Shown piece by piece: positions 16,934 to 27,437 of a stretch of 64,000 nucleotides of DNA. Both the position numbers and the translations under genes were made by a program. The notes beneath the pieces were generated by a model. The model did not search any database and was not told the DNA's origin. It worked only from the letters and a program-made list of their open reading frames with translations. Location: contig JBFLJU010000001.1 in assembly GCA_040743155.1 (NCBI GenBank), positions 1,795,144 to 1,859,143 on the forward strand, read 5' to 3'. The stretch is from Cycloclasticus sp. (GTDB taxonomy: Bacteria > Pseudomonadota > Gammaproteobacteria > Methylococcales > Cycloclasticaceae). Numbering within the stretch: the first letter of the stretch is position 1; each line of letters begins with the position of its first letter.

Positions 16934-16987
16934 ATAATACTTGCCAACTCAATAAAAACACCTTATCTTGTTGCCTAATTTTTAATA

Positions 16988-17090
16988 AGCACTAGATATA
17001 GTGCTTGAGGGGAATCTGGTTAAAATCCAGAACTGTCGCGCAACGGTGTTGTGAATAAGCTATTCACTCAGTCCGATACCCTCCTAAATT
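16988..17090 (+). ncRNA. Cobalamin (B12) riboswitch aptamer upstream of nrdAB
   Basis: The leader contains the aptamer landmarks in order. These are an AGCACT/AGTGCT stem (16988-17006), GAGGGGAATCTGGTTAAAATCC (17007 on), CTGTCGCGCAACGGT (B12-box region), and then AGTCCGATACCCTCC (17070-17084). In the last of these, CCCTC pairs back to GAGGG. These are the conserved blocks of AdoCbl-type riboswitches. It reads toward the nrdA start codon 107 bases downstream. No other cobalamin-related gene is present in the window. Confidence 0.9.
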
Positions 17091-17196
17091 TCACCAAACC
17101 TCGCGTCAAAGGTTGTGTAAGTGAGTTGATACTTCCGTATCAGTTCGCCTTCGCTGTTATTGCCCGAGGTTTTAATAACCTAAAGAGGACATAACA
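17091..17196 (+). promoter_or_regulatory. Expression platform of the cobalamin riboswitch
   Basis: Three alternative elements are visible. AAACCTCG (17096-17103) can pair perfectly with CGAGGTTT (17165-17172). A TGATAC-ttcc-GTATCA hairpin stands at 17127-17142. AGGTT-ttaat-AACCT (17167-17181) forms a hairpin that shares bases with the first pairing, so the two are mutually exclusive. The ribosome-binding site AAGAGGAC (17183-17190) follows immediately. No T-run is seen, so control of translation start is more likely than termination. Confidence 0.6.
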
Positions 17197-19977
17197 ATGA
17201 GCTTAGCTGCTACCAGCCCTGCCACCGAACACAGCACCACCATGGTCATTCGCCGCAATGGCAAAGCCACCCAGTTTGATAGTAATAAAATTTATATCGC
17301 CATCAGTAAAGCTTTTTTAGCGGTTGAAGGCGAACACAGCCAGCAATCCAGCCATATTCACGACATTGCCACGCAATTAACGAAGCAAATTCAACAAGCA
17401 ACGTTTAGAAATTTATCCGTCAACGACACCATCCATATCGAGCAAATTCAAGACCAAGTTGAACTCGCCCTAATGCGAGCCGACCACCACAAAGTGGCAC
17501 GTGCTTATGTTCTATACCGTGAAAAACGCTCCAATGAACGCTCCGAACAAGAGCAAGACCAACAAGCGTCACCAGCAATCCAGATAAAAGCTACCGACGG
17601 CAGTCTAAGCCCCTATAACAAACAGCAATTAGTGGCCTTGATAGATGAATGCGCAGCTGGGCTTGAAGATATTTCAAGCAGCGCGGTGTTAGAGGCTATT
17701 CAAAAAAATCTATTTGATGAAATTCCGCAGCATGCTTTTGAGCAAGCGATAGTCATGGGTGCAAGAGGCTTGATCGACCAACAGCCTGACTACAGCCGCT
17801 TAGCCGCGCGTTTGCTTTTAAATAACGCCAGAACTGAGGCGCTCAATTTTACCCAGCAACATAATGCCGCTGTTTTACCATCAGAAATGGCCGCTCTTTA
17901 CCCTGAGTATTTCGTTAATTACATTAAAAAAGCCATTTCACTAGAGCTGGTCGACGAAGAGCTAGGCCGTTTTGATCTACAAAAACTGGCCAGCGCAATA
18001 CAGTCAGATCAAGATGCTAACTTTAGCTACCTTGGCCTACAAACCTTGTACGACCGCTACTTCATTCATCATGACGATATTCGTTTTGAGCTACCCCAAG
18101 CCTTTTTTATGCGCGTAGCCATGGGCTTGGCGATTAACGAAGTGGAACGTGAAAGCAAGGCCATTGAGTTCTACACATTACTGTCATCTTTCGACTTTAT
18201 GAGTTCCACCCCAACCTTGTTTAACTCTGGAACTCCTAGGCCACAACTTTCAAGCTGTTACTTAACCACGCTGGGTGATGATTTGGGCGATATTTATTCT
18301 GCCCTTAAAGACAACGCACTACTGTCAAAATACGCCGGTGGTTTAGGTAATGACTGGACGCCTGTCAGAGGTTTAGGCGCCGCAATTAAAGGCACCAACG
18401 GAAAATCACAAGGGGTTATTCCTTTCTTAAAAGTTGCTAATGACACCGCTGTGGCGGTAAACCAAGGCGGCAAACGCAAAGGCGCTGTGTGTGCTTACTT
18501 AGAAACTTGGCATATTGATATTGAACACTTCTTGGAACTGCGCAAAAACACCGGTGATGAACGCCGCCGCACCCACGATATGAACACCGCCAACTGGATT
18601 CCCGATTTATTTATGCAACGGGTTATTGAAGAAGCCGATTGGACGCTCTTTTCACCCGAAGAAGTGCCGCACTTACATGACTTAACTGGCAAGGAATTTG
18701 AAGCAGCCTACCGAGTCTGTGAAGAAAAATCAGAAAAAGGTGAGATCAAGCTGCATAAAACCATCAGGGCAGTCGAGTTATGGCGAAAAATGCTCGGCAT
18801 GTTATTTGAAACAGGCCACCCGTGGATCACCTTCAAAGACCCTTGTAACATTCGCTACACCAACCAACATGTTGGGGTTGTGCACAGCTCAAACCTTTGC
18901 ACAGAAATAACCCTACACACCAATGAAAACGAAATTGCCGTGTGTAACCTTGGATCTATCAACCTGCCTGCGCATATTAAAAATGGCCAACTGGATAAAG
19001 ACAGTCTAGAAAAAACCATCAATACTGCCATGCGGATGCTCGATAATGTGATTGATTACAATTTTTACAGCGTTCCGCAAGCGCGTAATTCCAACTTAAA
19101 ACACCGTCCGGTGGGCCTTGGTATTATGGGTTTTCATGACTGCTTGCAACAACTAAACATCGCTTATGCCAGCGAGCAGGCGGTTGAATTTGCCGATACC
19201 TCAATGGAGCTGATCAGCTACCTTGCGATAAAAGCGTCGTGCGAATTAGCCAAAGAACGCGGTGCATACCCAACGTTCCAAGGCTCTTTATGGAGCCAAG
19301 GCATTTTACCGATTGACTCATTGCAAACACTCGCCGATATCCGTGGCGAATATTTAAACGTAGACCAAAGCCAAACACTTGATTGGGATAGCTTGCGCCA
19401 GCAAATCATTCAAAGCGGACTGCGTAACAGTAATTGCCTAGCGATAGCGCCTACCGCCACTATTTCTAATATTTGCGGCATTTCTCAGTCTATCGAACCC
19501 ACTTATCAAAACATGTACGTTAAATCGAACTTGTCTGGCGAATTTGTGGTGATTAATAACCAGTTGGTTAATGACTTGAAAAAACAAGGACTGTGGGATG
19601 AGGTGATGATTAACGACCTTAAATACTACGAAGGTTCAATTCAACAAATTGAACGTGTGCCAGACGAGCTAAAGACTCTCTATGCCACCGCGTTTGAAAT
19701 TGACTCGCGTTGGTTAGTTGAAGCCGCTAGCCGTCGCCAAAAATGGCTAGACCAATCACAAAGCCTCAATTTGTACATGGCTGAAACATCAGGCCAAAAG
19801 CTAGACAGCCTCTACAAACTGGCTTGGGCGCGCGGCTTAAAGTGCACTTATTATCTACGTTCTATGGGCGCAACACATGTAGAGCAAACCTTAACGCCAA
19901 GCAGCAATGATGCAACAGAAATTGTTGAGGCCAGTGTTTGCTCCATCCTAGACCCCGATTGCGATGCTTGCCAATAA
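17197..19977 (+). CDS. nrdA: NrdA, class Ia ribonucleotide reductase large subunit
   Basis: 926 residues, longer than enteric NrdA (about 760). Two ATP-cone domains appear at the N-terminus (about 14-110, starting VIRRNGKATQFDSNKI, and about 125-215). The catalytic barrel carries the SSCYL and NLCTEI cysteines, the NSNCLAIAPTATIS loop and a C-terminal redox tail CSILDPDCDACQ. It reduces ribonucleoside diphosphates using the tyrosyl radical supplied by NrdB. The gene lies behind a cobalamin riboswitch and is followed by nrdB after 32 bases. Double ATP-cones also occur in Pseudomonas NrdA. Confidence 0.97.
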   Translation: MSLAATSPATEHSTTMVIRRNGKATQFDSNKIYIAISKAFLAVEGEHSQQSSHIHDIATQLTKQIQQATFRNLSVNDTIHIEQIQDQVELALMRADHHKVARAYVLYREKRSNERSEQEQDQQASPAIQIKATDGSLSPYNKQQLVALIDECAAGLEDISSSAVLEAIQKNLFDEIPQHAFEQAIVMGARGLIDQQPDYSRLAARLLLNNARTEALNFTQQHNAAVLPSEMAALYPEYFVNYIKKAISLELVDEELGRFDLQKLASAIQSDQDANFSYLGLQTLYDRYFIHHDDIRFELPQAFFMRVAMGLAINEVERESKAIEFYTLLSSFDFMSSTPTLFNSGTPRPQLSSCYLTTLGDDLGDIYSALKDNALLSKYAGGLGNDWTPVRGLGAAIKGTNGKSQGVIPFLKVANDTAVAVNQGGKRKGAVCAYLETWHIDIEHFLELRKNTGDERRRTHDMNTANWIPDLFMQRVIEEADWTLFSPEEVPHLHDLTGKEFEAAYRVCEEKSEKGEIKLHKTIRAVELWRKMLGMLFETGHPWITFKDPCNIRYTNQHVGVVHSSNLCTEITLHTNENEIAVCNLGSINLPAHIKNGQLDKDSLEKTINTAMRMLDNVIDYNFYSVPQARNSNLKHRPVGLGIMGFHDCLQQLNIAYASEQAVEFADTSMELISYLAIKASCELAKERGAYPTFQGSLWSQGILPIDSLQTLADIRGEYLNVDQSQTLDWDSLRQQIIQSGLRNSNCLAIAPTATISNICGISQSIEPTYQNMYVKSNLSGEFVVINNQLVNDLKKQGLWDEVMINDLKYYEGSIQQIERVPDELKTLYATAFEIDSRWLVEAASRRQKWLDQSQSLNLYMAETSGQKLDSLYKLAWARGLKCTYYLRSMGATHVEQTLTPSSNDATEIVEASVCSILDPDCDACQ

Positions 19978-20009
19978 GCACCCCATTAATAAACCAAACA
20001 GGAATTCAG

Positions 20010-21107
20010 ATGCTTAATTGGGACGACCCTTTTTCAAACCAAAAACCGACCGCCAAGATTGTGCAAAAACCTGATGTCATCGTGACTCATTCACAAAATG
20101 GCTCCGTAAAACCGATCAATCCAGAAGATAAACGCGTGGTGAATGGTTTTGCGGACATCAATCAACTCGCGCCATTCAAGTACCAATGGGCGTGGAATTA
20201 TTTCTTAAACGCCAATAAAAATCATTGGACGCCGCTGGATGTGAATATGACCCAAGATATTCACGATTATCATCATAATCTGACCTTGGAAGAACGCCAT
20301 GTTTATGAAAATGTTCTGGCTTACTTAACCACCTCCGATATTCTCGCAATGCGTAATATTGGCTTAGCCGTGATGGAAAAAATGAGCGCGCCTGAGCTGC
20401 AAATATACCAAGCACGGCAGGTGTATGAAGAAGCCATGCACACTTGGACATACCAACATTGCATTGAAACCATCGGACTAGATCAAGGGGAAATTTATAA
20501 CCGCTACCGCGTGGTTCCGCAAATAAACCGTAAAATTCAATTATGCAGCGAGCGGCTTGGATCGATTATGCGCCCAGATATAGACCTATCCGACCGCGCC
20601 GAATTAGAAAACTTCCTGATGTCGTATTTCTTTTTTGCAGCTATTTTTGAAGGCACCTGGTTTTACAATGGCTTTAGCCCCATTTTTGCCCTACAACGCC
20701 GTGGTCTAATGAAAGGCACCGCCGAACAACTGCAATACATCATGCGCGATGAAGTAATGCACTGCTCTTTTGGGCTACGGGTGATCAAACAAATAATGCT
20801 CGAAGAGAATATAGCGATCGACCCAAAAGCCGCGCAAGAACTGTGGGAAGAAGCAGAAGCGGCAGAAAACGATTATGCCGAGTATCTTTTTGAAAATCCT
20901 ATTTTGGGTTACAACAAAGAAGACCACATGGAGCAGTTCCGCTTTATTGCCAATCGACGTGCACGTTCATTAGAGATGCCCGAGCCCTTCCCCGGCGCAA
21001 AAAACACCTTAACGTGGTTAGATGAACAAGCAAACTTAAGAAAAGAGAAAAACTTCTTTGAAACTCGGGTGACAGAGTATCAAACTGGCGGCGCTCTTAG
21101 TTGGTAA
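20010..21107 (+). CDS. nrdB: NrdB, class Ia ribonucleotide reductase radical subunit
   Basis: 365 residues from the ATG at 20010, which has AGGAATTC upstream. An upstream in-frame start at 19938 would lie inside nrdA and is unlikely. Di-iron ligands are visible: EEAMH (Glu, His), FEGTWFY (Glu) and RDEVMH (Glu, His). The radical tyrosine stands four residues after the first His (HTWTY). It houses the Fe-Fe centre and tyrosyl radical and forms the class Ia complex with NrdA. It is co-transcribed with nrdA and so falls under the same B12 control. Confidence 0.97.
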   Translation: MLNWDDPFSNQKPTAKIVQKPDVIVTHSQNGSVKPINPEDKRVVNGFADINQLAPFKYQWAWNYFLNANKNHWTPLDVNMTQDIHDYHHNLTLEERHVYENVLAYLTTSDILAMRNIGLAVMEKMSAPELQIYQARQVYEEAMHTWTYQHCIETIGLDQGEIYNRYRVVPQINRKIQLCSERLGSIMRPDIDLSDRAELENFLMSYFFFAAIFEGTWFYNGFSPIFALQRRGLMKGTAEQLQYIMRDEVMHCSFGLRVIKQIMLEENIAIDPKAAQELWEEAEAAENDYAEYLFENPILGYNKEDHMEQFRFIANRRARSLEMPEPFPGAKNTLTWLDEQANLRKEKNFFETRVTEYQTGGALSW

Positions 21108-21192
21108 GTGTTTATACGCTGTTTGTAGCGAACTTTAGCTTAGTCGCGTAAAATAGCTCGCTTTCTCTCAAATAAAATCAACAGGTAAGTTC

Positions 21193-22299
21193 ATGAAAAA
21201 TTACAAAATTGCCGTTATGGCAGGGGACGGCATTGGCCCAGAAATTATGCAAGAAGCCGTTAAGGTTCTTAAATTGGTTGAAGAACGCAATGACGTGACG
21301 TTTGAATTAATGCCTGCGCTATTTGGCGCGTGTGCTTACTTTGAAACAGGCGATGCATTCCCACAAGAAACAAAAGACATTTGTGACGCAGCTGATGCCA
21401 TCATTAAAGGCCCTATTGGTTTAAGCCACGAAGAGTCTAAAAAGATTCCTATTGATAAACAGCCTGAACGTGGTGCCTTGTTACCGATGCGTAAACGCTA
21501 TAACACCTACGCTAACTACCGCCCAGTTTCACTACCTCAAACACTCGCTCACTTCTCGCCGTTAAAGCCTGAAATTATTGGTGACGGCATTGACCTGATC
21601 ATGATTCGCGAATTAGTTGGCGGCTTATATTTTGGTAAAAAAGAAGTTGGCGTAAACGATCAAGGTCTTCGCTACGTTAAAGAAACGTTGGAATATGACG
21701 AAGCGCAAATTCGCCAGATCATGCATCACGCGTTTAAATTGGCTAACAGCCGTAAGAAAGTTTTACATAATATCCACAAAAGCAACGTACTGAAATCGTC
21801 TGTACTGTGGAACGAAGTTATGGAAGAAGTGGCTACCGAATACCCAGAGGTTGAGGTGATTAATATCTTAGTCGACGCTGTTGCTACCTTGCTTTGCTTA
21901 AAACCAACGCAGTTTGACGTGATGGTAATGGAAAACATGTTTGGCGACATTTTAAGCGACCAAGGCGGCGGAATTTTAGGCTCTTTAGGCCTTATGCCTT
22001 CAGCGTGTTTAGGCGACGAAAAAGCTTACTACGAACCTTCTCACGGTTCTGCGCCCGACATTGCTGGCAAGAATATGGCGAATCCTTATTCCATGATTGG
22101 CTCTGTCGCGATGATGTTGGAATACAGCTTTGGTATGGTCGATGAAGCGAAAAACGTTTGGGCTGCCATGCAAGGCGTGTTTGCCGATGGTTACTCGACC
22201 GCCGATTTATCGAAACCGGGTTCTGGCGTGAATATGATCAGCACGGTTGAATTTGGTGACAAGGTTGTTGAGAAATTAAAAGCAATGCCAAAGGTATAA
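21193..22299 (+). CDS. leuB: LeuB-type 3-isopropylmalate dehydrogenase family protein (divergent)
   Basis: 368 residues of the isocitrate/isopropylmalate dehydrogenase family: N-terminal KIAVMAGDGIGPEIMQEA, then RKRYNTYANYRPV, NMFGDILSDQGGGILGSLGL and EPSHGSAPDIAGKNMANP. The loop around HNIHKSNVLKSSVLW differs from the usual DKANVL of LeuB. So this is a divergent branch, and 3-methylmalate or related substrates are possible. It is convergent with leuC-leuD-cimA, whose pathway needs this step. It has its own start after an 85-base gap from nrdB. Confidence 0.85.
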   Translation: MKNYKIAVMAGDGIGPEIMQEAVKVLKLVEERNDVTFELMPALFGACAYFETGDAFPQETKDICDAADAIIKGPIGLSHEESKKIPIDKQPERGALLPMRKRYNTYANYRPVSLPQTLAHFSPLKPEIIGDGIDLIMIRELVGGLYFGKKEVGVNDQGLRYVKETLEYDEAQIRQIMHHAFKLANSRKKVLHNIHKSNVLKSSVLWNEVMEEVATEYPEVEVINILVDAVATLLCLKPTQFDVMVMENMFGDILSDQGGGILGSLGLMPSACLGDEKAYYEPSHGSAPDIAGKNMANPYSMIGSVAMMLEYSFGMVDEAKNVWAAMQGVFADGYSTADLSKPGSGVNMISTVEFGDKVVEKLKAMPKV

Positions 22300-22353
22300 A
22301 GCTGAATTAATCGTATAGCGTTTTATACGATTCAATGCGAAGTGCCCGCAGGG

Positions 22354-22384
22354 TGAAACTTATGCCCCTTGGGTATAAGTTTCA
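22354..22384. repeat. Long hairpin in the leuB-cimA gap
   Basis: TGAAACTTATGCCC-ctt-GGGTATAAGTTTCA forms a 14-base-pair stem with one wobble. It lies between a TCGTATA/TATACGA hairpin (22311-22330) and the terminator at 22399. It could be part of a bidirectional transcription end or a REP-like element. Confidence 0.6.
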
Positions 22385-22398
22385 TTACTAATACACAT

Positions 22399-22429
22399 AA
22401 AAAAGGCTTACCCAAGGTAAGCCTTTTTT
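22399..22429. terminator. Bidirectional terminator between leuB and the synthase gene
   Basis: AAAAAAGGCTTACC, a CAA loop and GGTAAGCCTTTTTT make a 14-bp stem with A/T runs on both sides. It serves convergent leuB (plus) and the leuC-leuD-synthase operon (minus). Confidence 0.88.
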
Positions 22430-22447
22430 ATAATACTTTTTTAAAGT

Positions 22448-23974
22448 CTAAACTTTTTCGTGCAACTGAATGTTAATCATCCGTAGCGCTGCCAAAATAG
22501 AAGCAAACACCTGATTGGCATGCACACCACGCGTTTTACGCATTTTTATGTCATTATCCCAAGTGATAACACATTCCGTTAATGCGTTAGTATGCCCGCC
22601 TTTAGGAATACGCACTTCATAATCTGCTAACTCAGGCAACACCGCATCATACTCAGAAAGAACCTTATTAACGGCGTCTATAAAGGCATCAAACCCGCCG
22701 TTACCCGACCCTGATGACTCATGATCTTTGCCTTTTATATTGACCTTAATATTGGCGACTGACGACTGATCTAACCGACTTGTAACCGAACAGTCGAGCA
22801 GTTTAATGTGCTTATAGCTCTCACTTTCCAATACATCAGCGATAATAAACGGCAAGTCTTCGGTGGTGATGGTTTGCTTAGAGTCTCCTAAGCGGACGAT
22901 GCGTTCGAGTACTTTCTTTTGATTTTCATCTGATAACGTAATACCCAATCGCTCTAAATTTTTACTTAGCGATGCTTTGCCACTCATTTTACCGAGCGCG
23001 TAACTGCGTATTCTTGAGAAACGTTCAGGGCTGAGTTTGCTTTCGTACAAACCGCCTTTTTTATCGCCATCGGCATGAATGCCCGCCGTTTGGGTAAACA
23101 CATCTTCTCCAATAATAGGCGCATTGGCTGACACCCATTTACCGGAAAAATTTTCCACCATATTACTCAAACGAACAATATTACTTTCATCAATCGCTAA
23201 TTTCATACCCATCTTATCGCGTAACACAACGGTCACTTCCGACACCGATGCATTACCCGCGCGCTCGCCCAAGCAGTTAACTGTACAGTGAATTGCGCTC
23301 ACGCCGGCACGAACTGCGGCCATTATATTGGCTGTTCCTAAGCCATAATCGTTATGCGGGTGGAAATCGAATTGCACCTCTGGGTAGCGTTCACACATGT
23401 CACTCAACGCTGAGAACACTTCATCTGGCGACATAACACCCAAGGTATCAGGCAACATAAAATGTTCTATGCCAGAGTCTTTAATGCTGTCCATAAAGGC
23501 AAACACATAGTCTGGGCTATCGGCATAACCATTCGACCAGTCTTCAAGGTACACATTAACCTTCAAGCCTTGCTCTAAAGCGTAATTGATCGTGTTAAGC
23601 ACTTGCTCAACATGCTGTTCAAGCGTTTTACCTAGCTGTTCCCGGCAATGTTTTTCACTGCCCTTAGTCAACAGGTTAATCACTTTACCGTTAGCGGCAA
23701 CAATCCAATCCACACTGCGCTTATGATCGGCAAAACCCAGCACTTCAACGGCATCGCCTAATCCTTCAGACTGCGCCCATTCGTTGATATTACGAACGGC
23801 CTCTTGCTCTCCCTCAGAAACACAGGCAGAAGCAACTTCTACACGATCAACGCGCAGAGATTCAAGCAGGGCTTTAGCAATACTGACTTTTTCGGCAGGC
23901 GAAAACGACACACCCTGCGTTTGCTCACCATCACGCAAGGTGGTATCCATTATTTGGATATATCGAGAATCCAT
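22448..23974 (-). CDS. cimA: Citramalate / 2-isopropylmalate synthase family protein (CimA-like)
   Basis: 508 residues from the ATG at 23972-23974, 22 bases after leuD. A longer frame would start inside leuD. The HMGL-like barrel begins MDTTLRDGEQTQGVSFS with catalytic RD. It contains YLEDWSNG, FDFHPHNDYGLG (metal-binding HxH), CLGERAGNAS and GEDVFTQTAGIHADGD. The C-terminal third is the LeuA-type regulatory (allosteric) domain. The whole resembles Leptospira citramalate synthase more than ordinary LeuA; pocket-region stretches NLLTKGS, QLGKT and VYLED are the same. Citramalate synthase condenses pyruvate and acetyl-CoA for isoleucine synthesis. Substrate is inferred; 2-isopropylmalate synthase activity is the alternative. 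Confidence 0.78.
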   Translation of the reverse strand: MDSRYIQIMDTTLRDGEQTQGVSFSPAEKVSIAKALLESLRVDRVEVASACVSEGEQEAVRNINEWAQSEGLGDAVEVLGFADHKRSVDWIVAANGKVINLLTKGSEKHCREQLGKTLEQHVEQVLNTINYALEQGLKVNVYLEDWSNGYADSPDYVFAFMDSIKDSGIEHFMLPDTLGVMSPDEVFSALSDMCERYPEVQFDFHPHNDYGLGTANIMAAVRAGVSAIHCTVNCLGERAGNASVSEVTVVLRDKMGMKLAIDESNIVRLSNMVENFSGKWVSANAPIIGEDVFTQTAGIHADGDKKGGLYESKLSPERFSRIRSYALGKMSGKASLSKNLERLGITLSDENQKKVLERIVRLGDSKQTITTEDLPFIIADVLESESYKHIKLLDCSVTSRLDQSSVANIKVNIKGKDHESSGSGNGGFDAFIDAVNKVLSEYDAVLPELADYEVRIPKGGHTNALTECVITWDNDIKMRKTRGVHANQVFASILAALRMINIQLHEKV

Positions 23975-23996
23975 CGTGTTAGCTTTCAAAAAGGCC

Positions 23997-24611
23997 TTAT
24001 GCCCAGAGCCAAGGAAAGCGTTGTTTGTGCTGCTCTTCGTAGGTACCAATTTTAGCTTCGTGCTTCAAAGTTAAACCAATATCATCAAGCCCTTTTATCA
24101 TATTCTCTTTACGGAAGGGATCAATTTCAAAGTCAAAACCATTACCCGCAGGTGTTGTCACTTTTTGGTTTTCAAGATCAACAGAAAAACTAACGCCTTC
24201 GTTCGCATTAATTTCTTCCATTAATGCATTTAACTGCGCTTCGTTCACTTTAATAGCCAAAATGCCATTTTTAAAACAGTTGTTATAAAAAATATCAGCA
24301 TAACTGGTTGAAATTATTGTGTTAAAACCATAATCGGCAATCGCCCACGGCGCATGCTCACGCGATGAACCACAACCAAAGTTATCACCCGCCACAAGAA
24401 CTTTTGCGCCTTTAAAAGCTGGCTTGTTTAATTCAAAGTCTGGATTATCGGTTACGCCATCATCGTTGTAGCGCCAATCGTGAAACAAGTGCACACCAAA
24501 ACCGGTACGTTCAACTTTTTTCAAAAACTGTTTAGGAATAATTTGATCGGTATCAACGTTGTTTCTATTCATCAACGCCGCGATGCTTTCGTGTGTTTTA
24601 TATTGTTCCAT
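23997..24611 (-). CDS. leuD: LeuD, isopropylmalate isomerase small subunit
   Basis: 204 residues of the aconitase swivel domain: [26 protein letters not shown] and the late [10 protein letters not shown]. With LeuC it isomerises 2- to 3-isopropylmalate, and in other bacteria also citramalate to 3-methylmalate. It is four bases downstream of leuC and upstream of the CimA-like gene. Length is typical. Confidence 0.96.
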   Translation of the reverse strand: MEQYKTHESIAALMNRNNVDTDQIIPKQFLKKVERTGFGVHLFHDWRYNDDGVTDNPDFELNKPAFKGAKVLVAGDNFGCGSSREHAPWAIADYGFNTIISTSYADIFYNNCFKNGILAIKVNEAQLNALMEEINANEGVSFSVDLENQKVTTPAGNGFDFEIDPFRKENMIKGLDDIGLTLKHEAKIGTYEEQHKQRFPWLWA

Positions 24612-24615
24612 AGTC

Positions 24616-26016
24616 TTAACCTAATTTACTGATGTCAACGAAATGACCCGCTGCCGCTGCCGCCGCTGCCATTGCAGGAGACACCAAATGCGTGCGACCG
24701 CCTTTACCTTGACGCCCTTCGAAGTTACGGTTTGATGTTGATGCGCAACGTTGGCCGTCTTTAAGCTCATCGCCATTCATTGCTAAACACATGGAACAGC
24801 CCGGTTCGCGCCATTCCCAACCCGCGTCTTTAAAGATTTTATCCAAACCTTCTTTTTCTGCCTGAATTTTCACGTGAAAAGAACCCGGTACGGCAATCGC
24901 TGTTACACCACTAGCCACTTGCGTGCCTTTTGCCATTTCGGCAGCATCACGGAAATCTTCAATACGGCCATTGGTACAAGAACCAATAAACACGTAATCG
25001 ATATTGATATCCGTTATTTTTGTATTCGCTTCAAGGTCCATATAGGCTAAGGCACCTTCACACGCAAGGCTTTTACCTTTGTTATCAAAACTTGCTGGAG
25101 CAGGCACAACGCCGTTAACACCAACCACTTGCTCAGGTGACGTACCCCAAGTTACTTGTGGTGCAATATCGCCTGCCTCTAACGTAATAACAGCATCATA
25201 TTCAGCACCTTCGTCGGTTACTAATGATTTCCAGTACGTTAATGCTTGATCCCAATGCTCTTCTTTAGGTGCAAATTCTTTGCCCGCCAAGAAATCAAAG
25301 GTCTTTTGATCTGGTGCCACCATACCGGCACGCGCACCCGCTTCAATCGCCATATTACAGACTGTCATACGGCCTTCCATTGAAAGCGCCTCAATTGCCT
25401 CGCCTGCATACTCAAATACATAGCCTGTGCCACCCGCTGTTCCGGTTACACCAACAATCGCCAAGGCAATGTCTTTAGCCGTACAGTGTTTAGACAATTT
25501 GCCGTTCACTTGTACCAGCATTGTTTTTGATTTTTGTTGCGGCAATGTTTGTGTTGCCATCACGTGTTCTACTTCTGACGTGCCTATACCAAATGCCAAC
25601 GCACCAAATGCACCGTGTGTCGCTGTATGGCTATCGCCACAAACAACTACCATGCCTGGGTGTACAAAACCGTGTTCTGGCACAACCACGTGAATAACGC
25701 CGTTATCTGGGCTTTCCATGTCATACAGGTTTAAACCGTTTTCTGCACAGTTGTCCGCCATTGTTTCAATTTGTTTTTTAGCAATAGGGTCAGCAATAGG
25801 AAGATCACGATCTTTCGTCGGCACACAATGGTCCATGGTGGCCAAAATACTGTGGGGATTCCGCACTTTTCTCTTCGACATGCGCAAACCTTCAAACGCT
25901 TGCGGGCTAGTCACCTCGTGCATTAAGTGTCTATCAACATATAACAAAGGGGCCTGTCCTGGTTCTTGGTGAACAAAGTGACTTTCCCAGATTTTTTCGT
26001 ACATTGTTTTTTTCAT
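24616..26016 (-). CDS. leuC: LeuC, isopropylmalate isomerase large subunit
   Basis: 466 residues, exactly the usual length, from the ATG at 26014-26016 with GGAAAG upstream. An earlier TTG at 26028 lies ahead of the Shine-Dalgarno sequence. Aconitase-type features: [20 protein letters not shown], the iron-sulfur cysteines in [12 protein letters not shown] and [10 protein letters not shown], and [10 protein letters not shown]. First gene of the leuC-leuD-cimA minus-strand unit. Confidence 0.97.
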   Translation of the reverse strand: MKKTMYEKIWESHFVHQEPGQAPLLYVDRHLMHEVTSPQAFEGLRMSKRKVRNPHSILATMDHCVPTKDRDLPIADPIAKKQIETMADNCAENGLNLYDMESPDNGVIHVVVPEHGFVHPGMVVVCGDSHTATHGAFGALAFGIGTSEVEHVMATQTLPQQKSKTMLVQVNGKLSKHCTAKDIALAIVGVTGTAGGTGYVFEYAGEAIEALSMEGRMTVCNMAIEAGARAGMVAPDQKTFDFLAGKEFAPKEEHWDQALTYWKSLVTDEGAEYDAVITLEAGDIAPQVTWGTSPEQVVGVNGVVPAPASFDNKGKSLACEGALAYMDLEANTKITDINIDYVFIGSCTNGRIEDFRDAAEMAKGTQVASGVTAIAVPGSFHVKIQAEKEGLDKIFKDAGWEWREPGCSMCLAMNGDELKDGQRCASTSNRNFEGRQGKGGRTHLVSPAMAAAAAAAGHFVDISKLG

Positions 26017-27243
<1,227 letters not shown>

Positions 27244-27275
27244 AACCTTTAATTAGAGTTCACCTCGCGAATAAT

Positions 27276-27311
27276 AAAAAAGGCCTTAGATCATGATCTA
27301 AGGCCTTTTTT
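27276..27311. terminator. Perfect palindromic terminator after bphD
   Basis: A-run, then GGCCTTAGATCATGATCTAAGGCC, then T-run: the 36 bases are a perfect palindrome. It can end bphD transcripts and also tRNA-Thr transcripts from the opposite strand. Confidence 0.9.
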
Positions 27312-27317
27312 ATAACA

Positions 27318-27393
27318 TGGAGCTGGTGAGAGGATTCGAACCACCGACCGGCTGATTACAAATCAGCTGCTCTACCGACTGAGCTACACCAGC
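27318..27393 (-). tRNA. tRNA-Thr (TGT)
   Basis: On the minus strand GCTGGTG pairs with CACCAGC, followed by T and an encoded CCA. The anticodon stem-loop GCTGATTTGTAATCAGC presents TGT, and the T-arm is GGTGGTTCGAATCCTCT. All 76 bases fit the cloverleaf. Confidence 0.97.
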
Positions 27394-27437
27394 GTCAGGG
27401 CCGGTATTCTAATGCATATAAAAATTTCGGGCAATGC

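Noticed and set aside
19938-20009. Upstream start for nrdB inside nrdA
   Set aside because: The ATG at 20010 has AGGAATTC before it and gives the normal NrdB N-terminus.
23975-24049. N-terminal extension of the CimA-like gene
   Set aside because: It overlaps leuD and lacks family similarity; the barrel begins at MDSRYIQIMDTTLRDG.
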